Below, in pieces: positions 16,668 through 24,212 of a DNA stretch of 64,000 nucleotides. The translations under genes and the position numbers were made by a program. Numbering within the stretch: the first letter of the stretch is position 1; every line of letters begins with the position of its first letter. The DNA is from Cupriavidus sp. (GTDB taxonomy: Bacteria; Pseudomonadota; Gammaproteobacteria; Burkholderiales; Burkholderiaceae): assembly GCA_031180665.1 (NCBI GenBank), contig JAPSLP010000010.1, positions 62,001 to 126,000 of the forward strand. The letters are read 5' to 3'. The notes beneath the pieces were generated by a model. It was not told the origin of the DNA. It did no database searches and saw nothing but the letters and a program-made list of their open reading frames with translations.

Positions 16668-18296
16668 TCAACTGCGTGGGGGCGGCAGCCCAACGCCGAG
16701 CAGATGGCGCACGCGCGGCGGCTCGGCCCCGGTGTGGAAGCGGGCGATGTCGCGCTGCAGGTCGGCGTCGGCGTGCGGCACGCGGCGATGCTGGCGCAGA
16801 TGCTCGGCCCACGATTCGACCAGGAACCATTCGGTCAGCAACTCCGGGTCCGTCGGGTCTTCCATCACGCCCCAGCTGAAGGCACCGTCGCGCAGCCGTT
16901 CTTCCGACAGCTGGTGCACGGCCTGCAGGAAAGGCTCGCGATTGGCGGCCGGGATGCAATACTCGATCAGGATCATCACGGGACCGCGGTCGTGTGCGAT
17001 CTCGTCGGCCATTTCGGGCTCGGGCCAGTGGCGTGCCGGACCGAGGTCCTCTTCGCCGCCCGGCAGGCGTATCCGGTGCAGCAGCAGCGTCGCGACGATC
17101 AGACCGGCGCCAGCGATCCAGAGCGCATTGGGCGTGCCGAGCGCCTGCGCGACGAAGCCCCAGATCAGGCTGCCGCCGGCCAGCGCGCCGTTGAACACCA
17201 TCTGGTAGACGGCCAGCGCGCGGCCGCGCACCCAGTTCGGCAGGATGGCCTGCGCCGCGCCGCCCAGGGTGGTCAGCGCCGTGATCCAGGCCGCGCCGAG
17301 CAGCAACAGCAGCGGCAGGGCGACCCACACCGGAGGCGCGATCGACAGCGCGGCCATCACCGCGGCGGTGACCACCGCCGACAGCAGCACCATGCCATCG
17401 GCATCGAGCCGCTTCTGCAGCGCCGGCATCGTCAGCGCGCCGAGGATCGCCCCCGCGCCCACAGCGCCGAGCAGGATGCCGTAGAGCCCCGCGCCGCCGT
17501 GCAGCAGCTGGCGCGCCACCAGCGGAAGCAGGGCCCAGACGCTGCTGCCGAAGGCGAAATGCACCGCGGCACGCAGCAGCACGACATGCAGCTTGCTGTG
17601 CGCCCGCGTGAAACGCAGTCCGGCCCGGAAGGCGCTGAAGAAATGCTCGCGCAGCGGATCGCTGGGCGGCGCCGGGCGGCGCCACCAGATCAGCGCCGCG
17701 ATCACGAACAGGTAGCTCAGCAGGTCGGCGCCGTAGGTGGCCGCCGCGCCGAACGCGGCCAGCAGCAGGCCGCCGGTCGCAGGGCCGATGGCGCGCGCGA
17801 TATTGACGCCCAGCGCGTTCAGCGCTACCGCTTGCCGCAGCGTGCTGGGCGGCACCAGCTCGGGCACGATCGACTGCCAGGTCGGCCCCATCATCGCCGC
17901 GCCGATGCCGCCGACGAAGGCAAGGCCGATCAGGATCTCGATCGTCAGCGCCTGCCGCCAGGCCAGCAGCATCAGCGTGCCGCTGAGCAGCGCGAGGCCG
18001 ACCTGAATCGCGATCAGGAAACGGCGGCGATCCAGGATGTCGGACAGCACGCCCGCGGGAATCGCCAGCAGGAATATCGGCAGCGTGGCAGCGGCCTGGA
18101 TCGTCGCGACCGCGGCGGGCGAGGTCGACAGGTCGGTGGCCAGCCAGGCGCTGGCGACATCGCGCATGAAGCTGCCGATATTGCCCAGGATGGTGGCGAC
18201 CCACAGCACCGCGAAGGTCGGCTTGGCCAGCGGCGCGAAGGTGCCGGCCGGTGCCGGCGCGGCCGCCGCCGTGTCGGGTGGCATGCCGGTGCTCAT
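16668..18296 (-). CDS. MFS transporter (MFS_3, EntS-like) with C-terminal ABM-like domain
   Basis: A 542-residue protein. Residues about 25-425 form a major facilitator transporter with 10-12 helices and the loop motif GVLSDILDRRRFLI typical of the MFS_3 (enterobactin exporter-like) group. After it, about 105 residues (MILIEYCIPAANREPFLQAV through SWGVMEDP and TEWFLVESWAEHLRQHRRV) resemble a dimeric alpha/beta-barrel domain of the antibiotic biosynthesis monooxygenase type. The architecture occurs elsewhere. The ATG at 18296 overlaps the DoxX stop (ATGA). It probably exports a small molecule; the identity of the substrate and the job of the tail are unknown. Confidence 0.88.
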   Translation of the reverse strand: MSTGMPPDTAAAAPAPAGTFAPLAKPTFAVLWVATILGNIGSFMRDVASAWLATDLSTSPAAVATIQAAATLPIFLLAIPAGVLSDILDRRRFLIAIQVGLALLSGTLMLLAWRQALTIEILIGLAFVGGIGAAMMGPTWQSIVPELVPPSTLRQAVALNALGVNIARAIGPATGGLLLAAFGAAATYGADLLSYLFVIAALIWWRRPAPPSDPLREHFFSAFRAGLRFTRAHSKLHVVLLRAAVHFAFGSSVWALLPLVARQLLHGGAGLYGILLGAVGAGAILGALTMPALQKRLDADGMVLLSAVVTAAVMAALSIAPPVWVALPLLLLLGAAWITALTTLGGAAQAILPNWVRGRALAVYQMVFNGALAGGSLIWGFVAQALGTPNALWIAGAGLIVATLLLHRIRLPGGEEDLGPARHWPEPEMADEIAHDRGPVMILIEYCIPAANREPFLQAVHQLSEERLRDGAFSWGVMEDPTDPELLTEWFLVESWAEHLRQHRRVPHADADLQRDIARFHTGAEPPRVRHLLGVGLPPPRS

Positions 18297-18727
18297 GCCG
18301 GCCTCCGCGTACGCCAGTCGTGCAATGCCACCAGCAGGAAGCCGCCGACCAGGCCCAGATGCTCGAAGAAGGCGTTCGCCATCATGAACTGCGCCTCGGG
18401 CGGCGCGCTCCAGAACCGGTTCGCGACGAAGGTGGCGGCCAGCGTGAAGGCGGCCAGCGCCAGCGCGCCGAGCCAGCGCCAGAGGCCGAGCAGGATCATC
18501 GCCGAGGCGGCCAGCTCGAGCGCGATGGTGCCGGCCGCCATCGGTACCGCCGGGCTCAGGCCGAAGTGCCGCATCTCGGCGACGGCACCGGAAAAGTCGA
18601 ACAGCTTGACCAGCCCGCCCTGCAGATAGGCCGCGCACAGCAGCAACAGCGCGATCCACCGCAGCCAGCGCGGCAGCCTGCCCGCATCGTTATCGGCCCG
18701 GGACGGCCGCGAGGTCGAAAGCATCAT
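18293..18727 (-). CDS. DoxX family membrane protein
   Basis: A 144-residue protein with four hydrophobic helices matching DoxX: WIALLLLCAAYLQGGLVKLF, then AVPMAAGTIALELAASAMIL, AALAAFTLAATFVANRFW and EHLGLVGGFLLVAL. DoxX-like proteins are inner-membrane proteins of mixed or unknown function, some linked to quinone or sulfur redox. The start has CGGAGAA about seven bases upstream; two adjacent ATG codons occur at 18727 and 18724. It is the fourth gene of the minus-strand operon after the amidohydrolase (64 bp gap). Confidence 0.88.
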   Translation of the reverse strand: MMLSTSRPSRADNDAGRLPRWLRWIALLLLCAAYLQGGLVKLFDFSGAVAEMRHFGLSPAVPMAAGTIALELAASAMILLGLWRWLGALALAAFTLAATFVANRFWSAPPEAQFMMANAFFEHLGLVGGFLLVALHDWRTRRPA

Positions 18728-18791
18728 GATCGTTCTCCGGTTGGCGGCTTGCAGGTGCGCTCGTAAGTCTGCTCGTACGTCGGCCTTGCCA

Positions 18792-20738
18792 TCAGAATGC
18801 CCAGCACGAGCAGCCCAGCGCGCCCCAGAACCCGCTCTCGTCGGCGGTCGGGACGTTGGACGTCCATGCCTTCGCGTGGGCGTGGCCATGCACGCCGCAC
18901 GACGACGCGCAGCCGCAGGCGGTGTTCAGCGCCAGGGTGCGGGCCTGCGCCTGTGCACGGGGCTGGTAGCGGCTGCCGTGGCGGGCCGGAGACCAGTCCG
19001 GCATCGGCGGCGGCAGGTCCGGCGCGTGCCGTCCGAACTCGGCGTCGCCGTAGACCACCTTGCCGCCGAGCACCGTCATCACGGCAGTGATGTCCTGGAT
19101 CTCGTCGCCTGGTACCGAGAAGTAGTCTGCCGACAGCACCGCCAGATCGGCGAGCTGGCCCACCTGGATCCGGCCCTTCTTGCCGACCTCGGACGAGAAC
19201 CAGGTATTGGCCTCGGTCCACAGGCGCAGCGCGGTCTCGCGGTCCAGCAGATTGGCCTGCGGGTACATCGCCATGCCGCCCACGGTCTTGCCGGTGGTCA
19301 GCCAGTACAGCGATACCCATGGGTTGTACGAGGCCACGCGCGTGGCATCGGTGCCGGCGCCGACCTTGACGCCGCGCTCGAGCATCTTCTTGATCGGCGG
19401 CGTGGCCTCGGCAGCCTTGGCGCCGTAGCGCTCGACGAAGTACTCGCCCTGGTAGGCCATGCGATGCTGCACGGCGATGCCGCCGCCAAGCGCGGCGATG
19501 CGGTCGATATTGCGGTTGGAGATGGTCTCGGCGTGGTCGAAGAACCAGTTCAGGCCCTGGAACGAGACGTCGCGCGCGACCTTCTCGTAGACATCGAGCG
19601 CGCGCGTGATGGTCTCGTCGTAGGTCGCGTGCAGGCGCCAGGGCCAGCGCTTCTCGGCCAGCAGGCGGATCACCGGCTCCAGGTCGGCCTCCATCGACGG
19701 CGGCATGTCGGGGCGCTCGACGCGGAAGTCCTCGAAGTCGGCCGCGGTGTAGACCAGCATCTCGCCGGCGCCGTTGTGGCGATAGAGGTCATCGCCTTGG
19801 CCCGGCCGCACCGACGAGGTCCAGTTCTGGAAGTCGCGCAGTTCTTCCTTGGGCTTCTGCGTGAACAGGTTGTAGGCCAGCCGCACGGTCAGATGGCCCT
19901 CGCGGTGCAGCTCCTCGACGATCTGGTAATCCTCCGGGTAGTTCTGGTAGCCCCCACCGGCATCGATCACGCCGGTGACGCCGAGCCGGTTCACTTCGCG
20001 CATGAAATGGCGCGTCGAGTTCTTCTGGTACTCGGGCGGCAGCTTGGGGCCCTTGGCCAGCGTCGCGTACAGGATGGTGGCGTTGGGCTTGGCCAGCAGC
20101 AGGCCGGTCGGATTGCCGCTGCCGTCGCGCACGATTTCGCCGCCCGGGGGATTGGGCGTGTCCTTGTTGTAGCCGACGGCGCGCAGCGCGGCGCCGTTCA
20201 GGATCGCGCGGTCGTAGAGATGGAGGATGAACACTGGCGTGTCCGGGGCCACGGCGTTCAATTCCTCGACGGTTGGCAAGCGCTTCTCCGCGAACTGGTG
20301 CTCGGTGAAGCCGCCCACCACGCGAACCCACTGCGGCGCGGGGGTGCGGTCGACCTGCGCCTTGAGCATGCGCATCGCGTCGGCCAGCGACCGTACGCCG
20401 TCCCAGCGCAGTTCCATGTTGTAGTTCAGCCCGCCGCGAATGATGTGCATATGGCTGTCGATCAGCCCGGGGATGGCCCGCCGGCCGTTCAGGTCGATCA
20501 CGCGCGTGCCCGATGCCGCGAGCTTCATGACGTCCTGGCGCTCGCCCACGGCGATGAAACGGCCATCCGCGATGGCCACGGCATCGGCCTGCGGATTGGC
20601 GCGGTCGAGCGTGGCGAACTTGCCGTTGACGAGAATCAGGTCGGGTGTCGGGTTCGGTGACATGGCGAAGAGCTCCGAAGAGGCGGCCGCGCCGAGCGCG
20701 GCCGCCGAGGCGATGAATTGCCGGCGGGTGACTGACAT
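18792..20738 (-). CDS. Tat-exported amidohydrolase (YtcJ-like) with Cys/His-rich tail
   Basis: A 648-residue metal-dependent hydrolase of the amidohydrolase_3 (YtcJ/AepA) type. It has a twin-arginine leader (SVTRRQFIASAAALGAAASS), the metal-binding HxH at H96/H98 in GLIDSHMHI, and later RLHATYDETI, WFFDHAETI and GAGTDATRV, the last holding the conserved Asp. The final 50 residues carry TACGCASSCGVHGHAHAKAW and end in GALGCSCWAF, a cluster of six Cys and several His not needed for the fold. It is predicted to act in the periplasm on an amide, lactam or similar bond. The gene lies 12 bp after the alpha/beta hydrolase. Exact substrate unknown. Confidence 0.88.
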   Translation of the reverse strand: MSVTRRQFIASAAALGAAASSELFAMSPNPTPDLILVNGKFATLDRANPQADAVAIADGRFIAVGERQDVMKLAASGTRVIDLNGRRAIPGLIDSHMHIIRGGLNYNMELRWDGVRSLADAMRMLKAQVDRTPAPQWVRVVGGFTEHQFAEKRLPTVEELNAVAPDTPVFILHLYDRAILNGAALRAVGYNKDTPNPPGGEIVRDGSGNPTGLLLAKPNATILYATLAKGPKLPPEYQKNSTRHFMREVNRLGVTGVIDAGGGYQNYPEDYQIVEELHREGHLTVRLAYNLFTQKPKEELRDFQNWTSSVRPGQGDDLYRHNGAGEMLVYTAADFEDFRVERPDMPPSMEADLEPVIRLLAEKRWPWRLHATYDETITRALDVYEKVARDVSFQGLNWFFDHAETISNRNIDRIAALGGGIAVQHRMAYQGEYFVERYGAKAAEATPPIKKMLERGVKVGAGTDATRVASYNPWVSLYWLTTGKTVGGMAMYPQANLLDRETALRLWTEANTWFSSEVGKKGRIQVGQLADLAVLSADYFSVPGDEIQDITAVMTVLGGKVVYGDAEFGRHAPDLPPPMPDWSPARHGSRYQPRAQAQARTLALNTACGCASSCGVHGHAHAKAWTSNVPTADESGFWGALGCSCWAF

Positions 20739-20750
20739 AGGCTGATCGGC

Positions 20751-21572
20751 TTACGCGTTCAGGAAGGCCAGCAGGTCCGCATTGACCTGGTCGGCATTGA
20801 CGACGCACATGCCATGCGACGCGCCCGGGTAGACCTTCAGCGTGGCGTTCGGCGCGATCTCGGCGGACAGCCGCGCCGCGTTGTCGATCGGCACGATCTG
20901 GTCGTCGTCGCCGTGCAGGATCAGCGTCGGCACCGTCATCTTCTTCAGGTCCTCGGTGTAGTCGACCTCCGAGAATTCCTTGATGCAGGCGTACTGGCCC
21001 AGGATGCCGCCGGTCATGCCCTGCGCCCAGAACGCATCGATGGTGCCCTGCGAGACCTTGGCATCGGGCCGGTTGAAGCCGAAGAAGGGCACCGCGAGAT
21101 CCTGGTAGAACTGCGAGCGGTTGTCGGCCACGCCCTTGCGGATGCCGTCGAAGACTTCCAGCGGCAGGCCATTGGGATAGGCCGCGCTCTTGGCCATGGT
21201 CGGCGGAACCGCACCGATCAGCACCGCCTTGGCGACGCGCCCGGTGCCGTGGCGGCCGATGTAGTGCGCCACTTCGCCGCCGCCGGTGGAATGTCCCACC
21301 AGCGTCGCGCCCTGGATGTCGAGCGCGTCGAGCAGCGCGGCAAGATCGTCCGCGTAGGTATCCATGTCGTTGCCGTGGGCCGGCTGGTCCGAGCGGCCGT
21401 GGCCGCGCCGGTCGTGCGCGATGACGCGAAAGCCCTTCTGCGCCAGAAACAGCATCTGGGCGTCCCAGGCGTCGGCGTTCAACGGCCAGCCATGCGAGAA
21501 GACGACCGGGCGGCCCGTGCCCCAGTCCTTGTAGAACAGGCGCGTACCGTCCTTGGTGGTGATGGTGTTCAT
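20751..21572 (-). CDS. Alpha/beta hydrolase (arylesterase/non-haem haloperoxidase type)
   Basis: A 273-residue cytoplasmic hydrolase close to bacterial non-haem chloroperoxidases and arylesterases. The nucleophile is S95 in [10 protein letters not shown], the acid is an Asp in [10 protein letters not shown] (about 223) and the base is H253 in YPGASHGM. The oxyanion region [12 protein letters not shown] and [13 protein letters not shown] are classic for the group. These enzymes hydrolyse small esters or lactones, and the haloperoxidase activity is a side reaction through peracids. It lies between the isochorismatase-like and amidohydrolase genes, so is probably one step in processing the same compound. 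I saw no strong ribosome site at the ATG. Confidence 0.92.
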   Translation of the reverse strand: MNTITTKDGTRLFYKDWGTGRPVVFSHGWPLNADAWDAQMLFLAQKGFRVIAHDRRGHGRSDQPAHGNDMDTYADDLAALLDALDIQGATLVGHSTGGGEVAHYIGRHGTGRVAKAVLIGAVPPTMAKSAAYPNGLPLEVFDGIRKGVADNRSQFYQDLAVPFFGFNRPDAKVSQGTIDAFWAQGMTGGILGQYACIKEFSEVDYTEDLKKMTVPTLILHGDDDQIVPIDNAARLSAEIAPNATLKVYPGASHGMCVVNADQVNADLLAFLNA

Positions 21573-21610
21573 CGGTTCGATCCTCGAGTGCGTTGGGACG
21601 GATGCGGCGT

Positions 21611-22297
21611 TCAGCGTGCCGCGACCGGTGCGATCGACTCGTGCGGGGTGGCGGTGCGCTGCCCGGCCTTGTGCACCATCGTGTAGGCGTAGTCCACGCC
21701 CATGCCGTAGGCGCCGGAGTGTTCCTTGACGAGCTTCATCACGGCATCGTAGGTGTCGCGGTGCGCCCAGTCGCGCTGCCATTCGAGCAGCACCTGCTGC
21801 CAGGTCACGGGCACCACGCCCGCCTGGACCATGCGTTGCATCGCGTAGTCGTGGGCGTCCTTGCTGGTGCCGCCCGACGCATCGGCCACCATGTAGATTT
21901 CGTAGTCGCCTTCGAGCATCGCGCACAGCGCGAAGGTGGTATTGCAGACTTCGGTCCACAGGCCGGACACCACGACCTTCTTGCGGCCATTGGCTTTCAG
22001 CGCGTCGCGCACCTTCTGGTCGTCCCACGAATTCATCGAGGTGCGTTCGAGCGTCTTCGCCTCGGGGAACACGTCGAGGATCTCGGGGAAGGTGTAGCCG
22101 GAGAACGATTCGCTCTCCACCGTCGTGATGGTGGTCGGGACATTGAAGATCTTCGCGGCCTTGGCCAGGCCGACGACATTGTTCTTCAGCGTCTGCCGGT
22201 CGATCGACTGCACGCCGAATGCCATTTGCGGTTGCTGGTCGATGATGATCAGCTGGCTGTTCTGCGGGGTCAGGACTTCTAGCTTCGGGTTGGCCAT
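21611..22297 (-). CDS. Isochorismatase-like cysteine hydrolase (YcaC type)
   Basis: A 228-residue protein of the isochorismatase superfamily. The expected catalytic set is visible: D20 in [11 protein letters not shown], a Lys near residue 81 ([11 protein letters not shown]) and nucleophile C118 in [13 protein letters not shown], with the family's cis-peptide region before it. YcaC-like members form octamers and hydrolyse unknown amides or similar substrates. The start has AAGGAG at a good distance. It is the first gene of a long minus-strand operon that continues to the porin, with a 498-bp spacer upstream. Confidence 0.92.
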   Translation of the reverse strand: MANPKLEVLTPQNSQLIIIDQQPQMAFGVQSIDRQTLKNNVVGLAKAAKIFNVPTTITTVESESFSGYTFPEILDVFPEAKTLERTSMNSWDDQKVRDALKANGRKKVVVSGLWTEVCNTTFALCAMLEGDYEIYMVADASGGTSKDAHDYAMQRMVQAGVVPVTWQQVLLEWQRDWAHRDTYDAVMKLVKEHSGAYGMGVDYAYTMVHKAGQRTATPHESIAPVAAR

Positions 22298-22508
22298 GAG
22301 GCGCTCCTTGGAACGAGGATGGGACGATGGGGGCGATGAGAGCATTCGCGGTGCGCGAAGCCGCTTGGCGGCACCGAACCGGTGCGCGATCGGCGCGAGG
22401 ACGGCGATGCAGCCGCATGAAGATTAGACGCCGGCGGCATGGCCGGCCATTGCCCGATCGTATTAGTTGCCTTTGCGTTTGGATGGGCAGCGCGGCGCGC
22501 GGACCCTT

Positions 22509-22590
22509 GTCGTTCCCGCGAAGGCCGCAGCGTCTTGCATGCGCATGTGCACTTGAAAGGCCACTGGGTCCCCGCTTGCGCGGGGACGAC
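22509..22590. repeat. REP-like extragenic inverted repeat
   Basis: GTCGTTCCCGCG (22509-22520) and CGCGGGGACGAC (22579-22590) are inverted copies with one mismatch, flanking GGTCCCCGCTTGCGCGGGG. Conceptual translation gives the SSPRKRGPS / VPACAGTT peptides that mark a very common extragenic repeat class of high-GC proteobacteria. Likely a RAYT-mobilised REP pair; no RAYT gene is in the window. Confidence 0.7.
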
Positions 22591-22754
22591 TGCGGCAGCT
22601 CGGGTTGCAATACGACGTTCGTGTAGGTCCCTGGCCGCCGGGTGGTGCCGAATGCGCGGCGCCAGGCGCCACTAACACAAAGGTATGGTGGCCGCGGACT
22701 CCCGCCTGTGCTGAAATCGCCGAGGACCCGGGCGGCCGCAAGCTACCCCCTGTT

Positions 22755-22760
22755 TATAAT
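22755..22760 (+). promoter_or_regulatory. Consensus -10 hexamer before FixJ-type regulator
   Basis: TATAAT, 35 bp upstream of the regulator's GTG. No matching -35 hexamer is obvious, so an activator may be needed. Confidence 0.4.
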
Positions 22761-22795
22761 CCGCAAGACCTGACCAGCAGACTGGAGACTTGAGC

Positions 22796-23452
22796 GTGAC
22801 ATCCCACAGCGTGGCGGCTGCCGGCGGCAACGACTCGATGGTGCTGATCGTCGACGACGATGCCGGGCTGCGCAGCGCACTGGGCAACCTGTTCCGCTCG
22901 GTCGGCATGCAGGTGGCCCTGTTCGGCTCGGCGGAGGAACTGCTCGCGTTCCAGCTCCCGGACATGCCCTGCTGCCTGGTGCTCGATGTCCGCCTGCGCG
23001 GCCCCAGCGGCCTGGACCTGCAATCGCGCCTGGTGCAGATGGGCGTTCCCATCCCGATCATCTTCATGACCGGCCATGGCGACATCCCGATGACGGTCGC
23101 CGCCATGAAGGCGGGCGCGGTGGACTTCATGTCGAAGCCGTTCCGCGATCAGGATCTGCTCGATGCGGTCTCCGCCGCCCTGGAAAAGGACCGCTCGCGT
23201 CGTCACGGCATGCGCCAGATCGAGCAGATGCGCCGCCACTATGCGACGCTGACCCCGCGCGAGGCCGAGGTCATGGGCATGGCCGTGACCGGCCTGCTGA
23301 ACAAGCAGATTGCCGCCGAGATCGGCATCAGCGAAGTCACCGTCAAGATCCACCGCGGCCAGGCCATGCGCAAGATGAAGGCGCGGACCTTCGCGGACCT
23401 GGTGTGGATGGCCCAGCAATTGGGCATCCGGCAGAACCTGCCGGTCGGTTGA
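22796..23452 (+). CDS. FixJ/NarL-family response regulator
   Basis: A 218-residue two-component regulator. The receiver domain has the acidic pair in LIVDDDAG, phosphoacceptor D64 in CLVLDVRLRGPSG, the switch Thr in FMTGHGD and K114 in FMSKPF. The C-terminal LuxR-type helix-turn-helix is LTPREAEVMGMAVTGLLNKQ followed by ISEVTVKIHRGQAMRKM. I chose the GTG at 22796, which has GGAG eight bases upstream; a TTG six bases earlier is too close to it. The most likely kinase partner is the giant histidine kinase 760 bp downstream, separated only by the DGAR-repeat protein gene. Confidence 0.92.
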   Translation: MTSHSVAAAGGNDSMVLIVDDDAGLRSALGNLFRSVGMQVALFGSAEELLAFQLPDMPCCLVLDVRLRGPSGLDLQSRLVQMGVPIPIIFMTGHGDIPMTVAAMKAGAVDFMSKPFRDQDLLDAVSAALEKDRSRRHGMRQIEQMRRHYATLTPREAEVMGMAVTGLLNKQIAAEIGISEVTVKIHRGQAMRKMKARTFADLVWMAQQLGIRQNLPVG

Positions 23453-23665
23453 GGCCGCGAGTTGCGCCGCCGGGACCAGCCTTGTGCTCCCGACTGGCGG
23501 TCGACGGAGCATCAAAATATCTGAATAACATGGCCAAACAACGGCGCTTCTCCCGGCGTCGTTGCCCCCTATAGTTCAGCACATGGACAACGCGACGGCG
23601 CAACCAACCAAAGCGCGGCAGCGTCCGGATCGATTCAAATCTGCTGACTGATATAGGAGAAAGCC

Positions 23666-24049
23666 ATGACCAAGAACACCACCCTGAAGATCGCCTCCGC
23701 TCTGCTGCTGTCGTTTGCCGGTGCCGGCATCGCGCAAGCTGCGACGGTCCCCGCCGACAAGTACGGCTACGAGTTCCGTACGCCGCAGACCTACACCGAT
23801 GGCGCGCGCACCTTCGACGTGCATAGCGACGGCGCCCGTGGCTTCGATCCGTACACGCAGGGCGCTCGCAAGGCCGACCCCTATGTCGACGGCGCCCGCA
23901 AGGTCGCGGGCCTGGACCGCGTGGGCGTCTCGGCCACGCCGGGCCGGGCGGCCGATGCCTACACGGACGGTGAGCGCGGCTTCGATGCGTTCAGCGAAGG
24001 CGCACGCAGCGTCAATCCTTACCTCGACGGCGCCCGGACCGAAGCCTGA
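23666..24049 (+). CDS. Exported protein of decapeptide DGAR repeats, function unknown
   Basis: A 127-residue protein. Residues 1-25 are a clear signal peptide (cleavage AQA-A). The mature 100 residues are mostly a decapeptide repeat with consensus [AP]-Y-x-[DQE]-G-A-R-x-[FAV]-[DN]. DGAR or close variants fall at 45, 55, 65, 75, 101, 111 and 121, exactly 10 apart within two blocks of four and three. There are no Cys and few hydrophobic stretches, so it may be disordered or form a repetitive, possibly ligand-binding, fibre-like structure. AGGAGA seven bases upstream gives a strong start, suggesting high expression. A 14-bp hairpin follows. I do not recognise the family. Confidence 0.88.
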   Translation: MTKNTTLKIASALLLSFAGAGIAQAATVPADKYGYEFRTPQTYTDGARTFDVHSDGARGFDPYTQGARKADPYVDGARKVAGLDRVGVSATPGRAADAYTDGERGFDAFSEGARSVNPYLDGARTEA

Positions 24050-24053
24050 GCCC

Positions 24054-24091
24054 GTGCGGCGCGCCCCCGGGCACACAGGGGCGCGCCGCAC
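24054..24091 (+). terminator. Strong hairpin after the DGAR-repeat gene
   Basis: GTGCGGCGCGCCCC and GGGGCGCGCCGCAC form a perfect 14-bp stem with a 10-base loop, starting 5 bp after the stop codon. No T-run follows, so it could be a terminator, an mRNA stabiliser, or both. It separates the small gene from the large kinase gene. Confidence 0.6.
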
Positions 24092-24099
24092 ACGCTGTC

Positions 24100-24105
24100 T
24101 ATAAT
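24100..24105 (+). promoter_or_regulatory. Consensus -10 hexamer before the large sensor kinase
   Basis: TATAAT just after the hairpin, 108 bp before the kinase ATG; no clear -35. It supports separate transcription of the kinase gene. Confidence 0.35.
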
Positions 24106-24212
24106 GGCCGCCCACTCGCAGGCAACGGACGGGAGAAGGGCGGTGAGATACGAAGCGCAGACGCCGTGGCTGTACGACGCGCACCGATGAGCTTGTCCGG
24201 GAGCACCACACC

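Larger units (their letters stand above)
22298..22795. other. Intergenic region between isochorismatase-like and FixJ-type genes
   Basis: About 500 bp without a gene I would support. It holds a REP-like inverted repeat at 22509-22590, a second degenerate half-element near 22690-22720 (GCGGACTCCCGCCTGTGCTG), and a consensus -10 hexamer before the response regulator. The divergent promoter for the isochorismatase operon must also be here, but I cannot place it. Confidence 0.6.

Noticed and set aside
16299-18629. A 776-codon plus-strand open frame over the MFS transporter.
   Set aside because: Rich in Arg, Gln and Gly with no domain; the minus strand encodes a proper membrane transporter.
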